From assembly GCF_022489065.1 (NCBI RefSeq), contig NZ_JAKVTW010000011.1, positions 1 through 64,000 on the forward strand: a DNA stretch of 64,000 bases, in the 5' to 3' direction. This document shows positions 1 through 7,876 of this stretch, one piece after another. Numbering within the stretch: position 1 is the stretch's first letter; every line of letters begins with the position of its first letter. The DNA comes from Vreelandella neptunia (GTDB lineage Bacteria; Pseudomonadota; Gammaproteobacteria; Pseudomonadales; Halomonadaceae). A model generated the notes under the pieces. The model did not search any database, was not told where the DNA came from, and saw nothing but the letters and a program-made list of their open reading frames with translations. The translations under genes were made by a program, and so were the position numbers.

Positions 1-195
1 AACCATATGGGCTTCGCGGAAGTTCTCTTGGGTACTGACCGGCTTGCCATCGAGCGTGACCAGTTTCCAATACGTATTAACCACCAACTCATCTGGTGGC
101 GCGAAAGACTCCTGAGCATCCCTAGCGGCTGTGCTGCATCCCGTGATCAGTAATAGAGTACTGAGGATAATAGGGAGAGTTTGGAGCTGCCTCAA
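1..195 (-). CDS. Outer-membrane-type lipoprotein, META/HslJ-like (5' part only)
   Basis: Only the first 65 codons are in the window; the gene runs off the left edge. I start it at a TTG (193-195) because an AAGGAG lies 7 bases upstream, at 203-208. The product begins with a hydrophobic leader ending in the lipobox LITGC, so it should be lipid-anchored after cleavage. After the Cys comes a short linker and then NTYWKLVTLDGKPV, which resembles the first strand of META/HslJ domains (W-x-L-x-x-L-x-G). Those domains occur in envelope stress and motility lipoproteins. The function here is unknown, and the domain call rests on a short stretch. Confidence 0.6.
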   Translation of the reverse strand, partial: MRQLQTLPIILSTLLLITGCSTAARDAQESFAPPDELVVNTYWKLVTLDGKPVSTQENFREAHMV

Positions 196-593
196 TGTGT
201 CACTCCTTTGGTGAATAAAGTAGAAATTGAAAAATCAGACAAAGATTACACTTAATTTCGAGAGTAACCAATGCTTTATAATTTTGTAGTATTTAAGTGC
301 TAGATCATTTTATTTTTTTACGTATTGTCATTTCTTTGGTTATTGATAATTAATAAATTTAATATAATTTTTGTTGTTGTTAAGTTTTTGATAAAAGTTA
401 AATTTTTTGTTTTGCTGCCTTGACTGGTTGTTAGGAGGGGTAGTTGAGCTATGATGATTTGTGTCAAATCTAAATAGCCATTTATCTGAAAGTTATAAAT
501 TAACTGGTTTTAAACCATTAATAAGCTTAAGGGTAAGGCTATAAATATCTGCCAGTGGAAGGAGTCTCTGGTAGCTCATCAAGGAGAATTTCC
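196..593. other. AT-rich spacer before the catalase gene
   Basis: About 400 bases without a gene. The stretch 250-420 is very A/T-rich, with many T runs. The leftward lipoprotein gene is read from its left edge and the rightward catalase from its right edge, so both promoters should lie here. The only promoter-like pair I could fit for the catalase is TTGTTA (428-433) and TATGAT (450-455), 16 bases apart. Confidence 0.5.
428..455 (+). promoter_or_regulatory. Possible sigma-70 promoter of the catalase gene
   Basis: TTGTTA and TATGAT are separated by 16 bases and lie about 140 bases before the catalase start. The fit is reasonable, but such pairs occur by chance in AT-rich DNA. Confidence 0.3.
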
Positions 594-1418
594 ATGTTTC
601 ATCATTCCTCAAAATTGCAGTATCCGGTAAAAGTCGATAAGCCCAATCCGCAGTTTGCTATGTTGCTTCAGCAAGCGATTGGGGGTATTGAAGGTGAAAT
701 TCGTGTCGCCATGCAGTATTTCTTCCAGGCGATGGGCGCCCGTGGAGATGACCGTATTCGGGATATGCTGATGTCGACTGCAACGGAAGAGCTATCGCAT
801 ATCGAAATGCTAGGTCATGCGGTTGCGCTTAACCTTGAAGGAGCGCCTGTTTCATATCAGGAAGAGACCGCCAAAGATCCTGTTATGAATGCCATCCTAG
901 GTGGTGCCAATCCACGTCACCTGCTGTCTTCAGGCCTTTCGGCAATGCCGGTAAATGCGAATGGTGTCCCATTCGATATGAGCCATATTTATGCGACGGG
1001 TAATGTCGGTGCCGACATGCTGGCAAACGTAGCTGCCGAAGCGGGTGGCAGGGTACTTGCGTCACGCCTTTATAACTGGACTGACGACCATGGCATGAAG
1101 GATTTCTTATCGTTTCTGATCGCCCGAGATACCTACCACCAGCAGCAGTGGTTGGCCGTTATAGAAGAGTTGGGTGGTATGCAGGCGCAGTTACCGATTC
1201 CTAATTCGACTCCTGAAGACCATGAGGCGATGCAGCACTCTTACTATTACTTGAACACCCTGCTCGATAAAGAGGCGCCGAAAGGTCGCTGGGGTGAGGG
1301 GCCATCACTTGACGGCAAAAGTGAGTATTCAATAGTTAATCAACCTGCTCCCGAAGGACAAGAGCCAACGTTAGGCAAAGCCAAGCCGAACTCAGGGGCA
1401 CAGAACGAGCAAATGTAG
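594..1418 (+). CDS. Manganese catalase (non-haem)
   Basis: Converts hydrogen peroxide to water and oxygen with a di-manganese centre in the cytoplasm. The 274-residue product has the family opening MFHHSSKLQYPVKVDKPNP and the ferritin-like four-helix ligand set. I place Glu35, Glu66 and His69 (within EELSHIE) in the first helix pair, and Glu149 and His182 (in DTYHQQQW) in the second, nearly identical in numbering to the Lactobacillus plantarum enzyme. The C-terminal tail (from about 245) is polar and Pro/Glu-rich, as is usual. An in-frame GTG at 555 would add 13 residues, but ATG 594 has AAGGAG 7 bases upstream and gives the family N-terminus. It stands alone, in AT-rich DNA. Confidence 0.93.
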   Translation: MFHHSSKLQYPVKVDKPNPQFAMLLQQAIGGIEGEIRVAMQYFFQAMGARGDDRIRDMLMSTATEELSHIEMLGHAVALNLEGAPVSYQEETAKDPVMNAILGGANPRHLLSSGLSAMPVNANGVPFDMSHIYATGNVGADMLANVAAEAGGRVLASRLYNWTDDHGMKDFLSFLIARDTYHQQQWLAVIEELGGMQAQLPIPNSTPEDHEAMQHSYYYLNTLLDKEAPKGRWGEGPSLDGKSEYSIVNQPAPEGQEPTLGKAKPNSGAQNEQM

Positions 1419-1579
1419 AATAAAATAACATTTGATTGTTAAGTGGCTTGAAAAAGTCATATTAGCCAATAGGATATAGTATATCTTTTTACTGTGAGGC
1501 GCCGAGTGATGATAGTGGAATTAAAGTGCCTTCGCTCCAAAGTTTAAAACGTTACGATGATTTTGTAGCAAAGCCCTTG

Positions 1580-1603
1580 CCCCGGTATCTGCCGGGGTTT
1601 TTT
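1580..1603 (+). terminator. Intrinsic terminator downstream of catalase
   Basis: CCCCGG (1580-1585) pairs perfectly with CCGGGG (1592-1597) around a 6-base loop, followed by six T. It lies 160 bases after the catalase stop, which implies a long 3' untranslated region. Confidence 0.8.
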
Positions 1604-1790
1604 AATGGAAAGAAGTTTTCATTCTATGGCGCAGGTTGACGTAGATGAGGTGGTGTTATTATTTTTTTAATATTGAGATGTTAGTTTTATGGTGATAATG
1701 GCTTATTTTTTAGCTATGGTGGGCGTTGGTTAGTGGAAGGTATGCAGCTTTTTAGTTAGTGTGTGTTTATGTTAGAGTTTCTTGGTGTTT

Positions 1791-1804
1791 ATAACTTATG
1801 TTAT
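1791..1804. promoter_or_regulatory. Inverted repeat ATAAC-N4-GTTAT upstream of the Crp/Fnr gene
   Basis: Perfect 5-base arms around 4 bases, overlapped by the palindrome GTTATAAC at 1800-1807. Its place about 125 bases before the regulator start and its Crp-like two-fold symmetry make autoregulation possible. A related TAAC-N4-GTTA lies before ectD at 2859-2870. Confidence 0.3.
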
Positions 1805-1928
1805 AACTTTTATTTTTCCTTTGAGTGTTAAATAGAGGGCTTGTCAGGAGTCATGCGATAACTTGTTGTTAAATTATAAAGATTTCATTCGCGAATATAG
1901 TTTTGTCTAACTGCAATGGAGTGTGGAA

Positions 1929-2738
1929 ATGACAGATGAAGCGGTCGATATCCGAATTGATAGTGTTGTAGGGAGAAACGCGAATGCTCAGCCCGCAAGG
2001 GGATTAGCTAAGGTCGATAAGCTTATTACTCTCAATGAGATTTTAAAAGGCTACGGTGAGCTTGGTTTGGAGTCTCAGCAGCATCTGACAGAGATTAGCC
2101 AGCGACGTGTAGAGTTAAAAAGAAATCAGAGATTATATTCATTAGCGCAGGGCAGGGAGGAGGTTTTTGTCGTCAAAAAGGGGTGGGTTGCGTTAAGCCA
2201 TTCGCTGAGTAAACGCAGTCAAGATATTTGCAATGTTTATATGCCTGGCGATCTTGTTGGTGTGAGAGAAAGCTTTTTTAATAACTACGATGTATCAATA
2301 TGGGCATTAGAGAATTGTGAGTTGGATAGAGTCTCTGTCGTTGATGTTCATTCTCTGTTTGAAAGATTTTCAGATATTAAAAGAGTAATTGTTTCCTACA
2401 TTATGGTTAATGACAATATCGCAATTGAGAGATTGAGAAGCTGTACTCATCATAAGGCTGAAGAGAGGGTTGCGCATTTTTTATTGGAAATATTTGCACG
2501 TTACAGATTTAAGAAAATGATTGATTCCAATTGCTTTTCTTACCCAATTACTCAGGAAGTGGTTGGTGAACTGTTAGGTATTACGAGTGTGCATGTAAGT
2601 CGGTGTATGACGGCTTTAGAGCAGAAAAAAATGATTCGCAAAACTAGGAGTACAATTAAACTATTACAGCCAGAATTGATGGCTGAAAATACTGGCTTTG
2701 ATGAAGAATTGATTTACGGTCATCTGAAAGTCTTTTGA
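1929..2738 (+). CDS. Crp/Fnr-family transcriptional regulator
   Basis: A 269-residue protein with a cyclic-nucleotide-type beta-barrel (roughly residues 45-155, including YMPGDLVGV), a long dimer helix, and a C-terminal winged helix-turn-helix with ITQEVVGELLGITSVHVSR near 205-225. The N-terminal Cys cluster of Fnr is absent, so it is not an iron-sulphur oxygen sensor of that kind. The effector is unknown. I prefer ATG 1929 over GTG 1923 because TGGAG at 1917-1921 gives proper spacing. The gene is markedly AT-rich and A-ending in codon choice compared with the genes after 3 kb, which suggests transfer or an accessory role. It could control the catalase, itself or ectD; no direct evidence. Confidence 0.88.
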   Translation: MTDEAVDIRIDSVVGRNANAQPARGLAKVDKLITLNEILKGYGELGLESQQHLTEISQRRVELKRNQRLYSLAQGREEVFVVKKGWVALSHSLSKRSQDICNVYMPGDLVGVRESFFNNYDVSIWALENCELDRVSVVDVHSLFERFSDIKRVIVSYIMVNDNIAIERLRSCTHHKAEERVAHFLLEIFARYRFKKMIDSNCFSYPITQEVVGELLGITSVHVSRCMTALEQKKMIRKTRSTIKLLQPELMAENTGFDEELIYGHLKVF

Positions 2739-2858
2739 TGAAAGAATTGGTTGGTTTTTAATGGTGTTAAATGTGTCAATGTTTTATGGAAAAAATATTT
2801 TTATAGGCTGATAAGTTAACTCAGGTTATAAAAAAATGTCCGTTCAATTTTTTTCACG

Positions 2859-2870
2859 TAACATACGTTA
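2859..2870. promoter_or_regulatory. TAAC-N4-GTTA inverted repeat upstream of ectD
   Basis: Perfect 4-base arms around ATAC, about 100 bases before the ectD start. Same arm sequence and spacing as the site before the Crp/Fnr gene at 1791-1804. A possible operator; short, so chance occurrence is not excluded. Confidence 0.25.
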
Positions 2871-2968
2871 TGAAAAGGATTGTTAAACTTGCATGCTGAT
2901 TTAGTTTGTCTACTCTGCTCCCTGCAATACGCAATATCTGAAACCTAATCATACAAGGAGTGGATTAG

Positions 2969-3952
2969 ATGACAGTCAAAAGCACACCGCTAAATACTGT
3001 AAATGCCCATAAGCAATATAGCGAAATGGCCGATACACCTAATGTTCACAGCAAACAGCTTCAGGATGCCTATCCGTCGCGTTTGGCTTATACCCCTGAG
3101 AAAACCTGGCTGCCGCGCCAAGATGCGGTGGTTAAAGGACGTCAACTCTCTGGCCCTTTAAGCCAGGCGCAGCTTGATGAGTTTGAGCGCAAAGGGTTTT
3201 TATTTATCCCCAACCTCATTGAAGGCGCGGAGCTTGAGCAGTTGCATCAAGAAATGAGTGCGCTGTTGAGCAACGATGATTATCTAAATAAAGAGTTCAG
3301 CGTCACTGAGCCACAGAGTCAGGAAATACGCTCGCTATTTGCGGTGCATTTTCTTTCCGAGCGCCTGGGCCAATTGGCTAGCGACGAGCGGGTAGCGGGC
3401 GCTGCGCGCCAAATTATTGGCGACGACCCCTATGTGCATCAGTCGCGGATTAACTATAAGCCAGGATTTGCTGGTAAGGGCTTTAACTGGCATTCCGATT
3501 TTGAGACCTGGCACTCGGAAGATGGTATGCCTGGGATGCATGCGGTAAGCGCTTCGCTGATCCTGACCGACAACCACGAGTTCAACGGCCCCTTAATGCT
3601 GATCCCTGGTTCACACAACAAGTTTGTGCCGTGCCTGGGGGAGACGCCAGAGGACAACCACAAGAGCTCTTTGAAGGCGCAGGAGGTGGGTGTTCCCAGC
3701 CCGGAGGCACTGGCAGAACTAGTGGCTGAGCATGGCATTGAAGCGCCGAAAGGCAAGGCTGGCGGGTTACTGCTGTTTGATTGCAATACGCTACATGCGT
3801 CAAATGCAAACCTGTCGCCAGACCCACGTAGCAACGTGTTCTTCGTGTTTAACCGCCAGGATAATCGTTGTGATACGCCTTATGCAGCGGCTAAGCAGCG
3901 CCCTGACTTCTTGGCTCATAGCCCTGACCAACAGGCAGAGCAGTATCGCTAA
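2969..3952 (+). CDS. ectD: Ectoine hydroxylase EctD
   Basis: Fe(II)/2-oxoglutarate dioxygenase that converts ectoine to 5-hydroxyectoine, a cytoplasmic stress protectant in salt- and heat-stressed cells. The 327-residue product shows the EctD signature with FNWHSDFETWH at 172-182. His175 and Asp177 are the first two iron ligands and His276 (in NTLHASNAN) is the third. Length fits the family. An AAGGAG lies about 8 bases before ATG 2969. The ectABC genes are not nearby, so this is a detached ectD, as in several halophiles. Its first upstream neighbour is the Crp/Fnr regulator, 230 bases away. Confidence 0.97.
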   Translation: MTVKSTPLNTVNAHKQYSEMADTPNVHSKQLQDAYPSRLAYTPEKTWLPRQDAVVKGRQLSGPLSQAQLDEFERKGFLFIPNLIEGAELEQLHQEMSALLSNDDYLNKEFSVTEPQSQEIRSLFAVHFLSERLGQLASDERVAGAARQIIGDDPYVHQSRINYKPGFAGKGFNWHSDFETWHSEDGMPGMHAVSASLILTDNHEFNGPLMLIPGSHNKFVPCLGETPEDNHKSSLKAQEVGVPSPEALAELVAEHGIEAPKGKAGGLLLFDCNTLHASNANLSPDPRSNVFFVFNRQDNRCDTPYAAAKQRPDFLAHSPDQQAEQYR

Positions 3953-4070
3953 CGGGTCGTGGGGAAACAAATTCATGGCGGAAGGTTGTGGAACCTTAGT
4001 CTAGGTGGGGTAAACTGTTGCGCCTGTCGTTGCGAATGCGGCACGCATAATGAGAAGGAGAATACCCGCC

Positions 4071-4736
4071 ATGCGTTTTGTTCTACAGTTTACCGATGGC
4101 CAGGAGTTTCCCCACACGTTGGGCAAAGTTGTCTGCATCGGCCGCAATTATGCCGACCATGCGAAAGAGCTGGATAACCCGGTTCCCACTGAACCGCTGC
4201 TATTTATAAAACCAGCAACCAGCGTCGTGGATCTAAGTAAGCCCTTGGATCCGCCCTTTTCACGGGGCGATGTACATTATGAAGTTGAGCTTGCGCTATT
4301 AGTGGGTGAAACCTTAACTCACGCCACTCAAGATGAGGCGGAGCGCGCAATTGTCGGTATTGGATTAGCGATGGACCTGACGTTGCGTGATGTGCAAACC
4401 AAGTTAAAAGAGAAGGGTCACCCTTGGGAGATCGCCAAAGCCTTTGATGGCGCTTGCCCGCTCTCGTCGTTTCTGCCGCTAAGCCGTGTTCCCAATTGGA
4501 ACGCGCTGGCTTTCACGCTTGAGATTGATGGTGAAGAGCGCCAGCACGGTGAAGGTTCTGATATGATTTTTGCCGTACCGACCTTGGTGGCTGAAATGAG
4601 CCGCCACTTCACCCTGGAACCGGGCGATGTGATCCTAACCGGCACGCCTTCAGGCGTCGGCGAACTCGTTCGCGGCTCAACACTGCGTTTAACCCTGACC
4701 GGTGGGTTGGAAGTTGAAACCAGTGTTGTCGAGTAG
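4071..4736 (+). CDS. Fumarylacetoacetate hydrolase family protein (YcgM/FAHD1-like)
   Basis: A 221-residue single-domain FAH-fold enzyme of the acylpyruvase/oxaloacetate decarboxylase type. It opens with the YcgM-like VCIGRNYADHAKEL and has the metal-binding Glu-x-Glu in HYEVELALLVG plus MDLTLRD further on. Near the end comes GDVILTGTPSGVG, typical of the family. Length equals E. coli YcgM. I reject ATG 4050, which lies on the ribosome-binding site; ATG 4071 follows GAAGGAG by 10 bases. It stands between ectD and a strong terminator, probably with its own promoter. The exact substrate cannot be told from sequence. Confidence 0.88.
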   Translation: MRFVLQFTDGQEFPHTLGKVVCIGRNYADHAKELDNPVPTEPLLFIKPATSVVDLSKPLDPPFSRGDVHYEVELALLVGETLTHATQDEAERAIVGIGLAMDLTLRDVQTKLKEKGHPWEIAKAFDGACPLSSFLPLSRVPNWNALAFTLEIDGEERQHGEGSDMIFAVPTLVAEMSRHFTLEPGDVILTGTPSGVGELVRGSTLRLTLTGGLEVETSVVE

Positions 4737-4775
4737 TATAGAAAGCCAAAAGCTGCTGGATCGTGCCGGATAGCT

Positions 4776-4815
4776 AAGAAGCGCCACCCCACAATCAGGG
4801 TGGCGCTTCTTGTTT
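4776..4815 (+). terminator. Strong intrinsic terminator after the FAH gene
   Basis: A 14-base perfect stem, AAGAAGCGCCACCC (4776-4789) with its complement at 4798-4811, an 8-base loop, and a short T-rich tail. It lies between convergent genes and may also stop speA transcripts from the other side. Confidence 0.85.
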
Positions 4816-4833
4816 TAGGGCTACAAAGCCGAG

Positions 4834-6750
4834 CTATTCAAGATAGGTGTAACCTTCCAGCCCTTCGCTTAGGCTCGCTGCGAAGCGTGCCTGCTCGTCG
4901 GCAGAGAAGCCGCTTACGGCCAATTGATCGGTGAGCTTTTGCTTGAGTACATTGGCATTGAAGTTAACGTAGGCCAGGACATCGGCCACCGAGTCGCCTG
5001 CCAATGGGTTTGAAAGCGTCCACTCGCCGTCTGCATTGAGTGCAGCATCAACGGAGTCGGTGTCGCCGAACAGGTTGTGCAGGTCGCCAAGTATTTCCTG
5101 ATAGGCGCCTACCAGAAAGAACCCTAACCAGCGCTCGTCATCGGACGCCCACTCGGGCAGCGGCAGGGTGCTCTCCACGCCCTGGCCATCGACATAGCTG
5201 TCGATACGGCCATCGGAGTCGCAGGTAATATCCTGAATGACTGCTCGACGCGTCGGGGCTTGATCCAACCCGCTAAGTGGCAGCACCGGGAATATCTGCT
5301 CAATGCCCCAAACGTCAGGCACCGATTGGAACAGCGAGAAGTTGACGAAAAGTTTATCGGCTAGCTTCTCCGCTAATTCGTCCATAATTTCGCGATGGGC
5401 GCGGTTACGGGTGTCGAGCTGGGTGCGCAGCCGCGCGCAGGCGGCCATATACACCCGCTCGCCTTCCGCGCGTGCAGTAATGTCACTCAACCCCATCACA
5501 AAACGTTCCTGCAGCTCGCTCACCGCTTGAAGTAGATCGTGCCACGCTTCTACCAGCATGCGTGGCTCTTGGGCGGTAGCGAGTTGCTCAAACACACGCC
5601 ACAGTAACTCAACTTGAGTATCCTCTTGGGCGAGTCGTTCCGGCGGAGTGTGATCGATACGCTCTTCGCCAATCACGTTGGTGATCAGCACCGCGTGGTG
5701 GGCGGTGAGCGCGCGGCCAGACTCGCTGATCAGATGGGGCTGAGGCAGGTTTGCCTCTAGGCATAGTTGAGCAAAGGCACTCACTACGTTACGCGCGTAT
5801 TCGCGCATCGAGTAGTTGGCCGAGCAGAAGCTGCGCGAGCGGGTGCCTTCATAATCAATGCCCAAGCCACCGCCTACATCCACGGTGTCGATAGGAGCGC
5901 CAAGCTGCATAAGGTTTTGATAGAACCGGGCGCACTCACGCAGGCCGCGCTGAATGTCGCGGATATTGGCGATCTGCGAGCCCAGGTGGAAATGCACGAG
6001 CTGCAGGCTTTCTAGCGCGTCCTCTTTTCGCAGGGTATCGACAACCTCAAGAATCTGGCTGGCAGTCAGCCCGAACTTGGATTTTTCGCCGCCGGTATTC
6101 TGCCATTTGCCTTTACCCACCGAGGCAAGGCGGGCACGCAGGCCAATGCGGGGCGTGACCTCCAGCTCACGGGCCTCTTCCAAAATCAGCTGCAGCTCGG
6201 AGAGCTTTTCGACCACCAAATAGACCTTGTGACCGAGCTTCTCACCCAGCAGGGCTAGGCGCACATACTCGCGGTCTTTATAGCCGTTACACACAATCAG
6301 CGAAGAGCCACCATCAGAGAGTGCCAACACCGCCAGTAATTCAGGCTTACTGCCCGCTTCTAACCCGACGCGGCCGCTGCCGCGCTCTGCAGTGGCCAAA
6401 ATTTCTTCAACCACCCGGCGCTGTTGATTTACTTTGATCGGGTAAACAGCGGTATAGCCACCTTGATACTCACAGTCGCTCATAGCGGCATCGAAGGCGC
6501 CGCACAGCTGCTCAACGCGATCATGAAGAATATCGCTAAAGCGAACCAAGACCGGCAAACGCAGCCCCGCACTTTGCAGTTGGCGAACCAGCCCGCTTAG
6601 CGGCAACGCCGGACCTTCTGCATCGCTACCTAACGGACGAACCAAGGCTTGGCCGTGATCGTCAACATCGAAGTAGCCGCTGCCCCATTGATCGATATTC
6701 CAGGTGCGCCGAGCGCGAAGCGCAGGGCTAGTCGTGGCCATCACACTCAT
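4834..6750 (-). CDS. speA: Biosynthetic arginine decarboxylase SpeA
   Basis: Pyridoxal-phosphate enzyme that turns arginine into agmatine, the entry to putrescine. The 638-residue product has the fold-III alanine-racemase-like barrel with YPIKVNQQRR; the Lys near residue 106 should carry the cofactor. VGLEAGSKPEL and HFHLGSQ follow, with DVGGGLG and the C-terminal beta domain after. E. coli SpeA is 658 residues, so it is full length. The start ATG overlaps the stop of thrB as ATGA (6747-6750), so the two are translationally coupled. ATG 6741 (MATTSP) is an alternative start. No signal peptide, unlike the E. coli protein, which is found in the envelope. Confidence 0.96.
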   Translation of the reverse strand: MSVMATTSPALRARRTWNIDQWGSGYFDVDDHGQALVRPLGSDAEGPALPLSGLVRQLQSAGLRLPVLVRFSDILHDRVEQLCGAFDAAMSDCEYQGGYTAVYPIKVNQQRRVVEEILATAERGSGRVGLEAGSKPELLAVLALSDGGSSLIVCNGYKDREYVRLALLGEKLGHKVYLVVEKLSELQLILEEARELEVTPRIGLRARLASVGKGKWQNTGGEKSKFGLTASQILEVVDTLRKEDALESLQLVHFHLGSQIANIRDIQRGLRECARFYQNLMQLGAPIDTVDVGGGLGIDYEGTRSRSFCSANYSMREYARNVVSAFAQLCLEANLPQPHLISESGRALTAHHAVLITNVIGEERIDHTPPERLAQEDTQVELLWRVFEQLATAQEPRMLVEAWHDLLQAVSELQERFVMGLSDITARAEGERVYMAACARLRTQLDTRNRAHREIMDELAEKLADKLFVNFSLFQSVPDVWGIEQIFPVLPLSGLDQAPTRRAVIQDITCDSDGRIDSYVDGQGVESTLPLPEWASDDERWLGFFLVGAYQEILGDLHNLFGDTDSVDAALNADGEWTLSNPLAGDSVADVLAYVNFNANVLKQKLTDQLAVSGFSADEQARFAASLSEGLEGYTYLE

Positions 6751-7706
6751 GCAGATACCTCAGGCAGGGGCAGCGCACCGTGGGCAATGCGCGCATTTAA
6801 AATAGTACGGAAACGCTCCGGGTCGTGGGGCGTCAAGTCGTGTGCGGGTGGATCAACGTAAACCACCAGCAGGCGCGACAGCCAATAACGCAGCGCCGTC
6901 ATACGCAACATGGTAGGCCATAGCGCTCGCTCCGTAGTGGTTAACGGGCGGCGAGCTTGATAGGCGCTTAATAAGGCGTCATAGCGCTCAGTATTAAGCG
7001 TACCGTCTTCGTTAGAAGCCCAATCGTTGATCACAATCGCCAGATCAAATAGCAGATCGCCAGTGCAGCCGTTATAAAAGTCGATGATACCGCCCAACTG
7101 ATCACCCTCAAAGAGGGTGTTGTCGCGGAAAAGGTCACCGTGCAGAGCGCCTTGCGGCAGTTCATCGTGCTGAATAAAGGCGCCCTCAAAATCGTCGACT
7201 TCATCCCTCATCAAGGTTTGATCTGCCGGGCTTAAATAGCTCAGCACCTTGTGGTGCATCACATGTAACCAGTTAAGGTCACGCGGGTTCGGACGGTGGC
7301 CGGGAAAGCGTTTCGAGACGACGTGCAGGCGGCCCAGGGTATCGCCCAGGGCGTGGCACTGGGCTAGGTTAGGCGCTTCGGGATGACGTCCGGGCAGGCG
7401 TGGAAACAGCAGCGCCGGTTTGCCTTCCAGGCTATGCAGCGCAACACCTTCACGGTCATGCACCGTGCCGGGTACCGGCAAACGGTGCTCATCTAGATAA
7501 TCCAGCAGTTCAACAAAGAACGGCAGTTCCTCATGCTCACCCTGTTCAAACAGGGTTAAAACAAGTTCGCGGCGGTCAGTGGTCACAAAAAATGTCGAAT
7601 TTTCAGTGCCGCCAGCGACACCCTGAAGGGAAACGAAACTACCAACATCAAATTTTTCTAAAAACGCGGCGACCTGTGCGTCGCTAAGCGGGGTAAATAC
7701 AGCCAT
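6747..7706 (-). CDS. thrB: Homoserine kinase ThrB (type II, APH fold)
   Basis: Phosphorylates homoserine for threonine synthesis. The 319-residue product belongs to the aminoglycoside-phosphotransferase-like ThrB group found in Pseudomonas and rhizobia, not to the GHMP kinases of E. coli. Evidence is the VAGGTENSTFFV nucleotide loop near the N-terminus, the catalytic loop HGDLFRDN near 190, and the metal-binding IIDFYNG about 20 residues later. It overlaps speA by four bases, an unusual partner; the pair probably share a promoter in the 170-base gap facing polA. A general choline/homoserine kinase reading is less likely given the length and motifs. Confidence 0.92.
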   Translation of the reverse strand: MAVFTPLSDAQVAAFLEKFDVGSFVSLQGVAGGTENSTFFVTTDRRELVLTLFEQGEHEELPFFVELLDYLDEHRLPVPGTVHDREGVALHSLEGKPALLFPRLPGRHPEAPNLAQCHALGDTLGRLHVVSKRFPGHRPNPRDLNWLHVMHHKVLSYLSPADQTLMRDEVDDFEGAFIQHDELPQGALHGDLFRDNTLFEGDQLGGIIDFYNGCTGDLLFDLAIVINDWASNEDGTLNTERYDALLSAYQARRPLTTTERALWPTMLRMTALRYWLSRLLVVYVDPPAHDLTPHDPERFRTILNARIAHGALPLPEVSA

Positions 7707-7876
7707 GAGAGTCTCGCCCAGGTTGCTAAGCCCATTATTGTAGCGGCTTGGTCGCTTAGTTGGCAGCGTTGTTGTCGTTGTAAATACAGGAAAGGGCGTT
7801 TGGCCCTGCAGGCAGCCTGCGCAACGCGTATTATGTGGGCAACGCTTTTTACGACTCTTTAAACATGGATTAGATT

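Larger units (their letters stand above)
1419..1928. other. Long spacer between catalase and Crp/Fnr regulator
   Basis: 510 bases without a gene, holding an intrinsic terminator near 1580-1603 and then about 300 AT-rich bases. The latter contain palindromic TAAC/GTTA motifs (strongest at 1791-1804) upstream of the regulator gene. No other coding signal seen. Confidence 0.5.
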
